A model generated the notes under the pieces. That model ran no database searches. It was not told the DNA's origin and worked only from the letters and a program-made list of their open reading frames with translations. The position numbers and the translations under genes were made by a program. DNA of 64,000 nt, taken from positions 2,604,001 through 2,668,000 of the forward strand of contig CP060499.1 in assembly GCA_024760525.1 (NCBI GenBank), in the 5' to 3' direction. The DNA comes from Nitrospira sp. Lineage in GTDB: Bacteria; Nitrospirota; Nitrospiria; Nitrospirales; Nitrospiraceae. This document shows, piece after piece, positions 52,114 to 62,428 of this stretch. Within the stretch, counting starts at the first letter, position 1. The number at the start of each line of letters is the position of its first letter.

Positions 52114-53058
52114 ATGGAAAATTTGTGCCACTCTTTCGCTCACGCCAGCCTGGTTACCCTCTTGATATCCGTAACAGGTTGTGGAGCCGCGCAACTCGGG
52201 ATGTGCGCGCCGCACACGAAAGAGGAAGGCACGCCGGTCGGTGCATGGACTGAATGTTTTGAGCAACCCTTTTCGCATGCCGGGACGACGCATTCGGTGT
52301 TCTGCCTCAATGACGGCACATCCAAGCCGCCGGTCCTTTTGCTCCACGAACTGACCGGGTTATCTCCGGGAACACTGGCGTACGCGGAGGAGCTCTCAAA
52401 GGATTTTACCGTCTATGTCCCGCTGCTGTTCGGGGAGAAGGGACGGTTCTCGCTCGTGAGCGGGTTGGGGGCCTACTGGTTTCAGGGATCACTCGATTTT
52501 TTCCCAGGCGGTGAATGGGGAGTCCCCGCTCAAGGTAGTGCCCCGATCGTGAATTGGTTGCGCGGCGTGGTGCACAAAATCGGAGAGCGGCACCATCAGC
52601 AATTCATCGGCATCATCGGCAACTGCATGACCGGTCCGCTTCCTGTCGCGCTGCTTGATCATCCACAAGTCGCCGCCGTGGTGGTGGCGCAGCCTGCCCT
52701 GCCCATGCGCTTCTGGTGGTACACCGATGACGACAAGCAATCGCTCGGCCTGTCGGCTGACGATCTCACGGAAGCGAAAAAGAGCACAGCGAAGGTCTAC
52801 GGGCTGAGGTTCGAAACGGACTGCATCTCCGACCGCGCGAAACAGCGGACTTTGCGCGATCAATTTGGCACGCGGTTTATCAGTGGAGAAATCCCCGCGA
52901 GCGAATACCAGCGGGACGGAAAGCCGGTCAATGCGCACAGCACCTTGATCGGCGGGTGGAAGAAAGACGACACGGCAGGACAACCGTCGCGAAACGCGCG
53001 GATACACGTTTGGACTTTTCTCTGGAAGGAACTCGGTGCAACTCGTCCGGAGACATAG
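52114..53058 (+). CDS. Dienelactone-hydrolase-family lipoprotein
   Basis: The 314-residue protein has a lipobox SVTGC (Cys23). The hydrolase part shows VLLLHELTGLSPGTLAYAEE, the nucleophile elbow GIIGNCMTGPLPVA (Cys near 171, the usual DLH nucleophile) and a late HSTLIGGW (His near 275). A complete triad is therefore plausible, unlike the DLH-like protein at 39895. It would act in the periplasm on esters or lactones. The ribosome site for ATG 52114 is far away (GGAG about 15 bases). Confidence 0.65.
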   Translation: MENLCHSFAHASLVTLLISVTGCGAAQLGMCAPHTKEEGTPVGAWTECFEQPFSHAGTTHSVFCLNDGTSKPPVLLLHELTGLSPGTLAYAEELSKDFTVYVPLLFGEKGRFSLVSGLGAYWFQGSLDFFPGGEWGVPAQGSAPIVNWLRGVVHKIGERHHQQFIGIIGNCMTGPLPVALLDHPQVAAVVVAQPALPMRFWWYTDDDKQSLGLSADDLTEAKKSTAKVYGLRFETDCISDRAKQRTLRDQFGTRFISGEIPASEYQRDGKPVNAHSTLIGGWKKDDTAGQPSRNARIHVWTFLWKELGATRPET

Positions 53059-53198
53059 TCTGACCGTCCGATCCTCTACCGACCAGGAGCCGGCGATCCG
53101 TTCTTGACTTTCCTTGTCGAAGCCGATATTCAGATCTCGCTCGGCACCGTCCGGTACCGGCCAGAGCATCCCACCTTGTGAGAGAAGGAGCGACGAAC

Positions 53199-54338
53199 AT
53201 GACGGCGTTACGACTCTTCTATGCGACCAACCGCAACCATCTCGGCAACGATCGCTGGCACCCCGACGGCTACGGCAAAAAATTCAGCGATGATGGGGTG
53301 GAAAACCTCCGCTTCGGTCGTGTGACGGTGGAGGCCGATGACGCCAAGATGGCCAAATACCTTGAGGCGGACTGCGGCCCCATCGGGCAGGGCGACGGCG
53401 AAGGGCTGATCAAGTACCTGGCGAAATGCGCCGAATCCGCAAAAGTCGTCGCATACAAGGAAAAAATCAACCGTTCAGTGGCCGAGGACCAGCAGGAGAA
53501 CATCAAACTCGGATCGCAAGGGGCCTTTTCCGATCTGCAAACGATCATGCGCAAGAACACGGATGTGCTGATTTTTATCCATGGCTATAACGTTTCCTGG
53601 ACTGACGCAGTCGGCACGGCACTGTCGCTTCAGGAAATGCTGAATCATAGTTCCGAAGCCGACCCCGAGCAAGCCGTACAGGTAGTGCTCTTTACGTGGC
53701 CATCAGACGGCATGGCCCTGCCGTTCGTGTCCTATAAGTCCGATCGGTCGGAAGCAGCCGGATCCGGCAATGCGGTGGGACGGGGCATCCTCAAAGTACG
53801 GGACTTTCTGGCCGGCCTGCGCCGTGATGATGAACAGCTCTGCAAGCAGGACCTTCATCTGTTATGCCACTCCATGGGGAATTATCTGTTGCAGAACGCG
53901 GTCACGCGATGCGATGCCTTCACGCCGGGGAATGCCTTGCCCCGCCTGTTCGAGCATATCTTTCTCTGCGCGCCCGATGTCGATGACAACGTGTTGGAAG
54001 AGGGACAGCCGCTGGGGCGGGTCCACGAGCTGGCAAGAAGCGTCAGTGTTTACCACAATCGTGGCGATGCGGCGCTCGTCATCTCGGATTTCACCAAAGG
54101 CAATCCCGACCGGTTGGGATCAAACGGCCCGGCCCGACCCACCCTCATGCATAACAAGGTGAATCAAGTCGACTGCAGCGGAATCGTCAAGGGGCTGGTG
54201 GAGCACAGTTACTACCTGGTGGGCAACGTCAATGCGGATATTCGCATGAGCATCGATGGAATGCCGCATGACGACCAAAGACGCCGCCGAACCAAGGTTG
54301 GCACAATGGGGAATCAGTGGGAGATGCGTTCGGCGTAA
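53199..54338 (+). CDS. DUF900-like alpha/beta hydrolase, cytoplasmic
   Basis: The 379-residue protein starts at ATG 53199 after GAAGGAG. It has VLIFIHGYNVSWTDAVGTALSLQ (oxyanion region) and the nucleophile elbow LLCHSMGNYLL, with Cys before His-Ser, and a PDVDDNVL block typical of DUF900 hydrolases. No signal peptide. Family members are of unknown substrate; catalysis by Ser in HSMG is expected. Confidence 0.75.
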   Translation: MTALRLFYATNRNHLGNDRWHPDGYGKKFSDDGVENLRFGRVTVEADDAKMAKYLEADCGPIGQGDGEGLIKYLAKCAESAKVVAYKEKINRSVAEDQQENIKLGSQGAFSDLQTIMRKNTDVLIFIHGYNVSWTDAVGTALSLQEMLNHSSEADPEQAVQVVLFTWPSDGMALPFVSYKSDRSEAAGSGNAVGRGILKVRDFLAGLRRDDEQLCKQDLHLLCHSMGNYLLQNAVTRCDAFTPGNALPRLFEHIFLCAPDVDDNVLEEGQPLGRVHELARSVSVYHNRGDAALVISDFTKGNPDRLGSNGPARPTLMHNKVNQVDCSGIVKGLVEHSYYLVGNVNADIRMSIDGMPHDDQRRRRTKVGTMGNQWEMRSA

Positions 54339-54441
54339 GGAACACTCCGACGGATCTTTTTAGCCTTCTCTCCCCTCTGTTCGCCGTTCCCGGCCTTTTG
54401 TAAATACCGCCTTTGCTCGGATTCATCCCGAAGGCTCGCCG

Positions 54442-56082
54442 ATGGCTCGAAGCGCCGCATTCCATTCCTTTACACGATCAATGGCCGCCGCCTTACTAGC
54501 TGAGCGACGGCACATCTCGAGTGCCGATGCCATTGAGATGGTCCGCCAGTCAGCCTTTACTCAATCCGCGCAGTCGATCTCTCGGCGCCGGTTTCTCCTT
54601 GGTGTAGGAGCGGCAGGCGCAACTCTCGCTCTCGACACGATGATTCCCCGTCCGACTGATGCTGCAAAGCCAACGCCCTCCGCCCTGTCCGTCGGCATCG
54701 TCGGTGCCGGGTTGGCGGGACTAGCCTGCGCCGATACGCTCAAGACGCGAGGCATCCGCGCCTCCATCTATGAGGCGGCTTCACGGACCGGCGGCCGCTG
54801 TTGGTCCTTGCGAGGATTCTTCCCCGGCCAGGTGGCGGAACGCGGCGGCGAGCTCATCGATAACCTCCATAAGACCATGTTGGGCTACGCGAAGCGATTC
54901 CGCCTTGGCGTAGAAGATGTGAACAAACAACCCGGAGAAATTTTTTATCACTTCTTCGGGCAACGGTATTCAGAAGCCGCGGTCGTAGCCGAATTCCGTG
55001 ATTTGGTCTCAGTGATGCGGATTGACTTGAATCGGCTGTCGCGGGAAGTGACGGCCGATTCCCATACACCAGACGATGTGGCTCTAGACCGCACGAATCT
55101 GCTGGAATATCTTGAAGGCAGAAATGGAGCCCGTGTCTCGGCCGGGCCATTGGCGAAGGCCGTGATCATTGCCGCTTATGAAGCGGAATATGGCCTGGCG
55201 GCGGAGGAGCAAAGTTGTCTCACGTTCCTCCTCTTCATTCATGCCGACCGCCGCTCGAAGTTCACCCCTTTCGGGGTGTTCAGCGAGGAACGCTATCATC
55301 TCGTCGACGGGAACGACCGGATCATCGAAGGATTGACTCGCGAGCTCCCTGGACAGATCGCGTACGAGACCAGACTTGATCAAATACACCGCCTGAGTGA
55401 CGGACGCATCGAGTTGACGTTCCAGCGAGGATCCCGCACGGTCAGCGTGACTCATGACGCAGCTGTGCTGGCCGTTCCCTTTACCACCTTGCGTGAAGTG
55501 ACGCTTGATCCGAACCTCTCGCTTCCGCCCGCGCAACTCGAGGCCATCCACAGACTGGGGTACGGCACCAACGCCAAGATGATGATCGGCTTCTCCGGTC
55601 GTCCCTGGCGTACGCTAGGAGGAGACGGAACCTCCTACTCAGATCTGCAGAATCATCAGACAACCTGGGAAACAAACCCCACCTTGGGATCCGACCGGAG
55701 AGGGATTCTCACCGACTATTCGAGCGGAGCGCGTGGCGCCAACCTCAGCCCGGCCGATGTCCAGGATGCAGCAAAGCAGTTCTTACAGGATCTCAATCGC
55801 GTGTATCCTGGAGTGATCGGAGCCGCCACATTGGCGGATGGACAATATCTTGCGCACCTTGAGCATTGGCCGTCGAATCCGTTGGCGAAAGGCAGCTATA
55901 CCTGCTACCGTCCCGGTCAATTCACGACGATGGCCGGACTGGAGGGTGTCACGGCGGGCAATCTCTTCTTTGCCGGCGAGCACACCAATTCATTCTACGA
56001 CTGGCAGGGCTTCATGGAAGGCGCCGCTCTCTCCGGCATAGACGCAGCCCAATCAATTCTGGCCACGCTTAAGGCACGCTGA
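54442..56082 (+). CDS. Flavin-dependent amine oxidase, Tat-exported
   Basis: The 546-residue protein begins with a long N-terminus carrying SRRRFLLGVGAAGATLALD (47-65), a twin-arginine signal. The FAD-binding motif VGIVGAGLAGLACA (84-97) and EAASRTGGRCWSLRG follow, then a substrate domain and the C-terminal FAD contact (LFFAGEHTNSFYDWQGFMEGA). It resembles monoamine oxidases and polyamine/amino-acid oxidases. The Tat signal indicates folding with FAD before export to the periplasm. Substrate unknown. Confidence 0.8.
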   Translation: MARSAAFHSFTRSMAAALLAERRHISSADAIEMVRQSAFTQSAQSISRRRFLLGVGAAGATLALDTMIPRPTDAAKPTPSALSVGIVGAGLAGLACADTLKTRGIRASIYEAASRTGGRCWSLRGFFPGQVAERGGELIDNLHKTMLGYAKRFRLGVEDVNKQPGEIFYHFFGQRYSEAAVVAEFRDLVSVMRIDLNRLSREVTADSHTPDDVALDRTNLLEYLEGRNGARVSAGPLAKAVIIAAYEAEYGLAAEEQSCLTFLLFIHADRRSKFTPFGVFSEERYHLVDGNDRIIEGLTRELPGQIAYETRLDQIHRLSDGRIELTFQRGSRTVSVTHDAAVLAVPFTTLREVTLDPNLSLPPAQLEAIHRLGYGTNAKMMIGFSGRPWRTLGGDGTSYSDLQNHQTTWETNPTLGSDRRGILTDYSSGARGANLSPADVQDAAKQFLQDLNRVYPGVIGAATLADGQYLAHLEHWPSNPLAKGSYTCYRPGQFTTMAGLEGVTAGNLFFAGEHTNSFYDWQGFMEGAALSGIDAAQSILATLKAR

Positions 56083-56186
56083 CATTCTCGTACATAGGCA
56101 AATCTTGTCCTCATTTTCGTCACACGGTTTCTTTACCTGCCGTCGTAAACCAGGTAGGGTAACGTTGTTCTTTTCTTGCGCAATTT

Positions 56187-56930
56187 ATGCCGGCTTCCAA
56201 TCGTTCAAGACCGACGCATCGAACCTCGAACGAGACATTCCGCCTTGTGCCACTCGGCGACTCCGCAATCACGGTGGAGTTCGGCGACGAGATCGATCCC
56301 ACGATCAATGCCCGCGCCGTTGCATTTGCTCAAACCGTAGTCGCCCAACACTGGACCGGCATCGTCGATATCGTATCGACCTATCGCTCGGTGACCATTT
56401 ACTACGATGCGCTTCAGTGGAAATCGGGGGCATTGGCCGACAAGTTGAAAACCCTGCCTCGACGAGTACCACACGACCGCGAATCGCAGGGAACATTGCA
56501 CGAGATTCCCGTTCTGTATGGCGGGGAATATGGGCCGGATTTGGCGGACGTTGCGGCGTTCGCCCGGCTGTCACCGGCGCAGGCCGTCTCGTTACACACC
56601 TCGATTCGCTACCGCGTCTACATGCTCGGATTCAGCCCCGGCTTTCCCTATCTGGGATTGGTCCCCGAACGCTTAGCCATGCCGCGCCTGGCCACGCCTC
56701 GAGCCAAGGTTCCGGCCGGATCAGTCGGCATTGCCGACCGTCAAACCGGCATTTATCCGACCACGACCCCAGGTGGCTGGCGTCTGATCGGACGGACGCC
56801 GATCCACCTGTATGACAAGACCGGTGAAAACCCCTTTCTGCTGAACGCCGGCGACCTGGTTCAATTCAAATCGATCGATCGGGCTGAATTCAATCGCCTG
56901 AGCCATGAGGCGTCGCGTGAAAACCATTGA
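56187..56930 (+). CDS. pxpB: 5-oxoprolinase subunit B
   Basis: The 247-residue protein shows the PxpB (KipI) pattern: FRLVPLGDSAITVEFGDEIDP, STYRSVTIYYD, IPVLYGGEYGPDL, RVYMLGFSPGFPYLGLVPERLA, and PTTTPGGWRLIGRTP. PxpB, PxpA and PxpC convert ATP and 5-oxoproline to glutamate. The three genes here are consecutive and overlapping, with pxpA next. Confidence 0.85.
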   Translation: MPASNRSRPTHRTSNETFRLVPLGDSAITVEFGDEIDPTINARAVAFAQTVVAQHWTGIVDIVSTYRSVTIYYDALQWKSGALADKLKTLPRRVPHDRESQGTLHEIPVLYGGEYGPDLADVAAFARLSPAQAVSLHTSIRYRVYMLGFSPGFPYLGLVPERLAMPRLATPRAKVPAGSVGIADRQTGIYPTTTPGGWRLIGRTPIHLYDKTGENPFLLNAGDLVQFKSIDRAEFNRLSHEASRENH

Positions 56931-57675
56931 TTTGAACAGTGACATGGGTGAGTACGAAAGCGCGGAGGCGCTGGCGTGTGAAGCGGAACTCATGCCGCTG
57001 ATCTCATCGGTCAATATCCCGTGCGGCGTTCATGCGGGCAATCCCGATCTCATGCGCAGGACGGCAACTCTGGCCGCTCGACACGGAATCGCCATCGGCG
57101 CGCATCCGGGATTTCCGGACACGGACGGTTTCGGTCGCCGGGATCGTCAGACTTCACCCGATACAGTCGCATCGTTAGTATCCACGCAATTGACGGCACT
57201 GACCGATGTACTGGCACTGGAACACCTGACACTCACCCATGTGAAACTTCATGGAGCGCTGTATCACCTGGCCGCCAGGGATCAGGCCGTGGCCGGTGCC
57301 GTGGCGCGAGCTGTCGCGGCGTTCGATCCTCAGCTATTGCTCTTCGCTCTCGCGGGATCAGTTCTCGTGACAAGCGGCAAACGCGCAGGGTTGGCGGTTG
57401 CCCAGGAGGCCTTTGCCGATCGAACCTATCGCGCCGACGGCAGACTCGTTCCACGCTCTGATTCGGGCGCGCTGCTCGAAACCGAACAAGAGGTTCGCCG
57501 GCAATTGCGGGAAATCCTGAACGGCTATGTGACCAGTATCGATGGCCGGCGGGTGTCGTTGCATGCCGACAGCCTGTGCATGCACGCGGATACTCCACGC
57601 GCTGTCGAGTTTGTCAGGCTCATGCGAAGCGAGATCGAATCGGCAGGCATACGCATCGTCAAAGCACACGCATGA
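56905..57675 (+). CDS. pxpA: 5-oxoprolinase subunit A (LamB/YcsF family)
   Basis: The LamB/YcsF signature is IDLNSDMGE near the N-terminus, then SSVNIPCGVHAGNPDLMRRT, GAHPGFPD, LTHVKLHGALYH, and AFADRTYRADGRLVPR. Length is normal at about 256 residues. ATG 56905 overlaps pxpB by 26 bases; GTG 56917 (VKTIDLNSD) is an equally good start. It works with the neighbours as the 5-oxoprolinase complex. Confidence 0.9.
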   Translation: MRRRVKTIDLNSDMGEYESAEALACEAELMPLISSVNIPCGVHAGNPDLMRRTATLAARHGIAIGAHPGFPDTDGFGRRDRQTSPDTVASLVSTQLTALTDVLALEHLTLTHVKLHGALYHLAARDQAVAGAVARAVAAFDPQLLLFALAGSVLVTSGKRAGLAVAQEAFADRTYRADGRLVPRSDSGALLETEQEVRRQLREILNGYVTSIDGRRVSLHADSLCMHADTPRAVEFVRLMRSEIESAGIRIVKAHA

Positions 57676-58639
57676 GCCGCCATCAACCCACCAGGTTTCT
57701 CGTGGTGAAAGGCGGTTGGCTGACCACGGTGCAAGACCCGGGACGATACGGCTATCAGCAATATGGAGTTCCCGTCGCCGGCGCGATGGACTGCTATTCA
57801 GCAACGGTCGCCAATCGCTTGGTGGGGAATACGGATCATGCGGCCGTGCTCGAGTTGACCTTAAAAGGACCTGAGCTTCAGTTCGAGCGAGACGCGGTCA
57901 TCGCCATCACCGGAGCAGACCTCTCCCCGACTATCGATCGCAGCAGTGTCCCGCTTTGGGAAAGTATCGAGGTCGCGCGTGGCAGCCGACTGAGTTTCGG
58001 CAGTCAGCGATCAGGGGCTCGCGGTTACATCGCAATAGCCGGCGGGATCGACGTTCCACGGATTCTGGGCAGTCGTTCGACACACTGTACGAGCGAGATG
58101 GGCGGATTCCAGGGGAGGCCTTTGAAGCAGGGAGACTTGTTGTGTAGCGGGCTGCCCATGGAATCCATCGACCGTCTGATTGGGAAACGACTTCCGGATC
58201 GGCTGGTGCCTCGCTGCAGCCGGTCCGCGACCCTGCGCATTATTCCAGGTCCTCAACAGGGTTCTTTTAGTGCCGCGTCACTCACGATCCTGACCAGCTC
58301 CTCCTACACGGTCACTCCCCAATCCAATCGGATGGGGTATCGCCTCAGCGGACCACCGCTCGTCCACAAGGGACGGGCACAATTCATCTCCGACTGCACT
58401 GCGATGGGCGCCGTGCAGGTGCCCCGGGATGAACAACCGATTCTTCTGATGGCCGACCGGCAAACGACCGGAGGTATCCCAAGATTGCCGTCGTCATTTC
58501 TGCCGATCTCCCGCTCGCGGCGCAATTGGCTCCCGGAGACACCGTCTCGTTTGTCTTATCTACCGTTACGAAGGCTCAAACGATATTGCGGAAACATCGT
58601 GCTGTGCTCGATACAGTCCTCCCTCCCCGACATCTCTAA
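57672..58639 (+). pseudogene. pxpC: 5-oxoprolinase subunit C, frameshifted near the C-terminus
   Basis: The N-terminal 265 residues are a normal biotin-dependent carboxyltransferase-like subunit: GWLTTVQDPGRYGYQQYGVPVAG, ELTLKGPELQF, YIAIAGGIDVP, NRMGYRLSGPPL. After ADRQTTGG at 58470 the frame turns to IPRLPSSFLP and loses the family. Adding one base after 58475 restores YPKIAVVISADLPLAAQLAPG, DTVSFVLSTVTKAQT, HRAVLDTVL and a stop at 58637-58639. The lesion is a single-base loss in GGAGGT(T)ATCCC. It could be a sequencing error or a true inactivation. Neighbours are intact. Confidence 0.8.
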
Positions 58640-58736
58640 CCTGTGGCATCACCGAGGGTAACCATGTCTCGCTGACACCAGAGCCACGCCCGCAAGCAGC
58701 GAGCTCCACGGTTTCACGACATCACTTGTTTTCCGG

Positions 58737-59795
58737 CTATTTGGATCTGAGCGAAGCCATATCGATCGAGAAGCGGTACTTCACGTCGGACTTGAGCAGT
58801 CTGTCGTAGGCTTCGTTGACCTTCTGAATGGGGATGACTTCGACATCGGCGGTAATGTTGTGCGTCCCGCAGAAATCGAGCATTTCCTGGGTTTCGGCGA
58901 TGCCGCCGATGGGAGAGCCGGAGAGGCTGCGCCGGCCGAATATCAGACTGAACGCCGGGACCGACAACGGTTTCTCGGGCGCACCGACGAGGGTGATGTT
59001 GCCGTCACGGCGGAGCAGTTCGATATAGGCGGTAATGTCGTGATCCGCGGAAACGGCATCCAGGATAAAGTCGAAGCTGCCGACGTGCTTCTTCATCTCA
59101 TCCGCGTGACGGGAGATGACGACTTCGTCGGCGCCGAGGCGAAGCGCGTCTTCTATCTTATTGGGTGATGTGGTGAAGACCACCACGTGGGTTCCAAGCG
59201 CGCGGGCAAACTTCACGGCCATGTGGCCGAGGCCCCCGAGACCGACCACGCCGACCTTCTTCCCCCTGGTGACGCCCCAATGACGCATCGGTGAGTACGT
59301 CGTAATCCCCGCGCATAAAAGTGGAGCGGCGCCGGCGAGATCGAGATTGGAAGGAACACGCAAGACGAAGCGTTCGTCGACTACGATGCTCTCCGAGTAT
59401 CCGCCGTAGGTCACGCCGCCGAGGTGCCTGTCGGGAAAGTTATACGTCAGCGTCGCGTTCCCGCAGAACTGCTCAAGGCCGGCCTGGCATTCGGAACAGG
59501 TTCTGTCCGAATCGACCATGCAGCCGACGGCGGCGAGGTCGCCGATTTTGAATTTCGTGACTGCCGATCCGACGTTGGTCACACGCCCGACGATCTCATG
59601 GCCGGGGACGCAGGGATAGACCGTGGGCATCACACCGCTCCACTCGTTGCGAACCTGATGGAGATCCGAGTGACAGATGCCGCAAAAGAGAATGTCGAGT
59701 TGTACGTCGTATGGAATAGGCTCGCGCCTCGGAATCGTCGTGAGAGCAAGCGACGAGGTCGCGTTCGTTGCGGCGTATGCTTTCGCCGTAGACAT
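58737..59795 (-). CDS. Zinc-dependent NAD(P)-alcohol dehydrogenase (CAD/YahK-like)
   Basis: The 352-residue protein has catalytic zinc ligands (Cys38 in CGICHSD, His66 in GHE), a structural-zinc loop with Cys100, Cys103 and Cys111 but Asp98 where the first Cys usually lies (VDSDRTCSEC), and the nucleotide motif GLGGLGHMA. Family members reduce aldehydes with NADPH. The start at 59795 (MSTAKAYA) follows family length, though its ribosome site is poor; a TTG 39 bases upstream is possible. Confidence 0.8.
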   Translation of the reverse strand: MSTAKAYAATNATSSLALTTIPRREPIPYDVQLDILFCGICHSDLHQVRNEWSGVMPTVYPCVPGHEIVGRVTNVGSAVTKFKIGDLAAVGCMVDSDRTCSECQAGLEQFCGNATLTYNFPDRHLGGVTYGGYSESIVVDERFVLRVPSNLDLAGAAPLLCAGITTYSPMRHWGVTRGKKVGVVGLGGLGHMAVKFARALGTHVVVFTTSPNKIEDALRLGADEVVISRHADEMKKHVGSFDFILDAVSADHDITAYIELLRRDGNITLVGAPEKPLSVPAFSLIFGRRSLSGSPIGGIAETQEMLDFCGTHNITADVEVIPIQKVNEAYDRLLKSDVKYRFSIDMASLRSK

Positions 59796-59898
59796 AGAGG
59801 AGCTCAGTATGCGCTTCCACTTGCGTACCGGCAAGCTAGGGAGAACCCTTGTCCGGGGTAGACGAGTCTCGAAGGAAATCGATGGCCTGTTTCGTGTT

Positions 59899-60864
59899 TC
59901 ACGGGATTCGTCTGACGATCGAGGTGGTATCCACTTGAGCGCGATGTCCGATCGTCAACGACCGCGCATGCGAGAGTGTGTTCACCCACCCTGCGGCAAC
60001 ATCGACAAGCATTTCGGCGCGGTCTTCCATCGTGATCGTATCCGAAAATGCTCCCTGCGGAGGTTTCTTTCCTGCCAGACGGGACGTCATCTCCTTGACC
60101 ATGGCATTACGAATCCGAGCCGCCTCCTTGGGATCAGGCATTTGGCGCCAGGCGATGACGGCCTGCTCCGACTTGTGGTCATACGATTTCATGACGAACG
60201 TGGCCTGCGTCGGGAAAGCCTCGCCGCCGAGCGGATTCGGCAAGACATCCTCGTATCCCAAGGGTTCGTTCAGGGCATAGTGTCGCCCAAGAACCATAAA
60301 GTAGAGTTTGGCTTCGCGCGTGCACAGTCGTTCAACTTGCTCCTTCGTAGCCAGCATGGATGCTGATTGAGCACGCAACTTGGCGATGAGCATGGGGTCC
60401 ATCTTTCCCTTGGGCGTGTCGGTCGTCCCGGACAGGATGGTATCCATCGTTTTGAGCGCTGCGTCCTTGAGCTGTTTCCAGTTCCGCACCCCGGTTACCG
60501 TTCCGTGCGGATCGATCTGAAGCACAATCTGATGCCCTTTCATAATATCAACCACTTGCCGGAGGAACGACTCCTCGGCCGATTCATCCGTATCGAACCT
60601 GGTCTCACCCAGCGTCCACCCGACGAGATACCCGTCGTCTGCGGCACTCAGGACCTCCAGTGCGAAAGGAGTGAATGTTTTCCCTGTAACCGTCGACTTG
60701 CCGTCAACCACCCTTTCGCGCACTCTGGTAATTTCGAGACTCAACCGCTCTCCTTTTTTCCAATGCGGCACGACGTCGATGGACCGGCCGGGCGCTTCGG
60801 CAAAACCGAACAGCGGTCCACAGACGAACACGAGAATGATCGCATGCACAACCGTCGAATTCAT
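59899..60864 (-). CDS. Exported hypothetical protein, 321 residues
   Basis: The start follows GGGAGCGG. A signal peptide (1-23, IILVFVCGPLFGFAEAPG) is followed by a mostly beta-then-helical body (VVPHWKKGERLSLEITRVRER, GYLVGWTLGETRFDTDES, LQIDPHGTVTGVRNWKQLKDA, LPNPLGGEAFPTQATFVMKSY). It is probably a periplasmic protein. No family was recognised. Confidence 0.6.
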   Translation of the reverse strand: MNSTVVHAIILVFVCGPLFGFAEAPGRSIDVVPHWKKGERLSLEITRVRERVVDGKSTVTGKTFTPFALEVLSAADDGYLVGWTLGETRFDTDESAEESFLRQVVDIMKGHQIVLQIDPHGTVTGVRNWKQLKDAALKTMDTILSGTTDTPKGKMDPMLIAKLRAQSASMLATKEQVERLCTREAKLYFMVLGRHYALNEPLGYEDVLPNPLGGEAFPTQATFVMKSYDHKSEQAVIAWRQMPDPKEAARIRNAMVKEMTSRLAGKKPPQGAFSDTITMEDRAEMLVDVAAGWVNTLSHARSLTIGHRAQVDTTSIVRRIP

Positions 60865-61009
60865 CCGCTCCCTACATGAAAGAGAGGCTCATTCTACGTG
60901 TTCGCTTCACGCGCGTCCATGCTTCGCGACATGGATTAGAATCAGTAAGACACTGGTGTGCTTATGTTGATACAGTTCGACGGCGCATCCTGGTAGGATT
61001 GTGCCGCCT

Positions 61010-62257
61010 ATGACCGCTGCAACTGCCGCGACCGAGCCGCCTCGGGGCGCGATCCTTTTCATCCTTATCACCGTTCTTCTCGACATGCTGTCGTTCGGGA
61101 TCATCATTCCCGTATTACCGAAACTCGTCGAGGAGTTTGTGTCCGGCGACACGGCGAAGGCTGCGGCGATCTACGGCTTGATGGGCACGACCTGGGCGGT
61201 CATGCAGTTCGTCTGCTCCCCCATTCAGGGCGCGCTGTCCGACCGATTCGGCCGCAGACCTATCGTGTTGCTGTCGAATCTCGGACTGGGTCTCGACTAC
61301 ATCGTGATGGCGCTGGCGCCGAACGTCGCCTGGCTGTTCCTCGGCCGCACCATCTCCGGCATCGCGTCGTCCAGCTTCAGCACCGCCGGCGCGTACATCG
61401 CCGACGTGACACCGCCTGAACAACGGGCCGCGGCATACGGCAAGATCGGAATGGTCTTCGGTCTTGGATTCATCTTCGGCCCGGCCATCGGCGGATGGCT
61501 CGGCGCCATCGACCCGCGATGGCCGTTCTGGGGTGCGGGAGCCCTGAGTCTGTTGAATGCGTGCTACGGATTTTTCGTGCTGCGGGAGTCGTTACCCCCG
61601 GACAGACGGATGGCATTCAGCTGGCGGCGAGCGAATCCCGTCGGATCGCTTGTGCTCTTGCGATCGCATCATGAATTGTTCGGTCTTTCCGCCGTTGCGT
61701 TCCTTGGCTATCTCGCTCATGCGGTGCTGCCGAGTACGGCGGTTCTCTACTTGAGTTATCGGTATGGATGGGGCACCGGCATGGTAGGAATGGTGATGGC
61801 CGCCGTGGGTCTCGCGGCAATGATTGTGCAGGGCGGGATGGTCCGTCCGATCACGGCGCGCGTGGGCGAGCGGGCCACCTTGCTCATCGGCTCGCTCAGC
61901 GGCGCGCTTGGATTCTTCGTCTACGGATTCGCGCCACGAGGGTGGATCTACTGTCTCGGCATTCCGTTCATGGCGTTTTGGGGGCTTGCGGGGCCGGCGA
62001 CGCAGGCACTGATGTCACGGCGCGTCAGCGGATCGGAACAGGGGCAACTACAAGGCGCCCTTGCAAGCATCAATGGCATGACCGGCCTGATCGGTCCAAT
62101 GTTGTTCAGCCAAATCTTCGCCTACGCCATCAGTGCAGGTTCAATCTGGCATGTGCCGGGCGCGCCATTCCTTTTGGCTTCGTTCCTCATGGTCAGCGCA
62201 TCGACGATTGCCTGGCGTGTGACGAGACCCCGCCACGACCCTGCTAATCCATGCTAG
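61010..62257 (+). CDS. MFS multidrug/tetracycline-type exporter (TetA-like)
   Basis: The 415-residue protein has twelve predicted helices. The MFS motif A lies between TM2 and TM3 (GALSDRFGRRPIVLLS), and TM1 begins with a proton-coupled drug antiporter pattern (LLDMLSFGIIIPVLPKL; compare L-D-x-x-G-x-x-x-x-x-P-x-L-P). The second half repeats a related loop (VRPITARVGER). It should export a small hydrophobic compound against a proton gradient. The substrate is unknown. Confidence 0.8.
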   Translation: MTAATAATEPPRGAILFILITVLLDMLSFGIIIPVLPKLVEEFVSGDTAKAAAIYGLMGTTWAVMQFVCSPIQGALSDRFGRRPIVLLSNLGLGLDYIVMALAPNVAWLFLGRTISGIASSSFSTAGAYIADVTPPEQRAAAYGKIGMVFGLGFIFGPAIGGWLGAIDPRWPFWGAGALSLLNACYGFFVLRESLPPDRRMAFSWRRANPVGSLVLLRSHHELFGLSAVAFLGYLAHAVLPSTAVLYLSYRYGWGTGMVGMVMAAVGLAAMIVQGGMVRPITARVGERATLLIGSLSGALGFFVYGFAPRGWIYCLGIPFMAFWGLAGPATQALMSRRVSGSEQGQLQGALASINGMTGLIGPMLFSQIFAYAISAGSIWHVPGAPFLLASFLMVSASTIAWRVTRPRHDPANPC

Positions 62258-62428
62258 TGCATACCTAGAGCAACCCTGTTCGTCTCGATCGAGCCCTCCA
62301 AACACTGGTCCAAACCACCAAGCATCCCATCCGCATTTTTTCGGGATGCATTACGATTCGATTTATGCCAAGTTTTATGGAGACGTAAGGAGAAGTCCGT
62401 TGGCATGTCGAGATAAAGGAGGATGACG

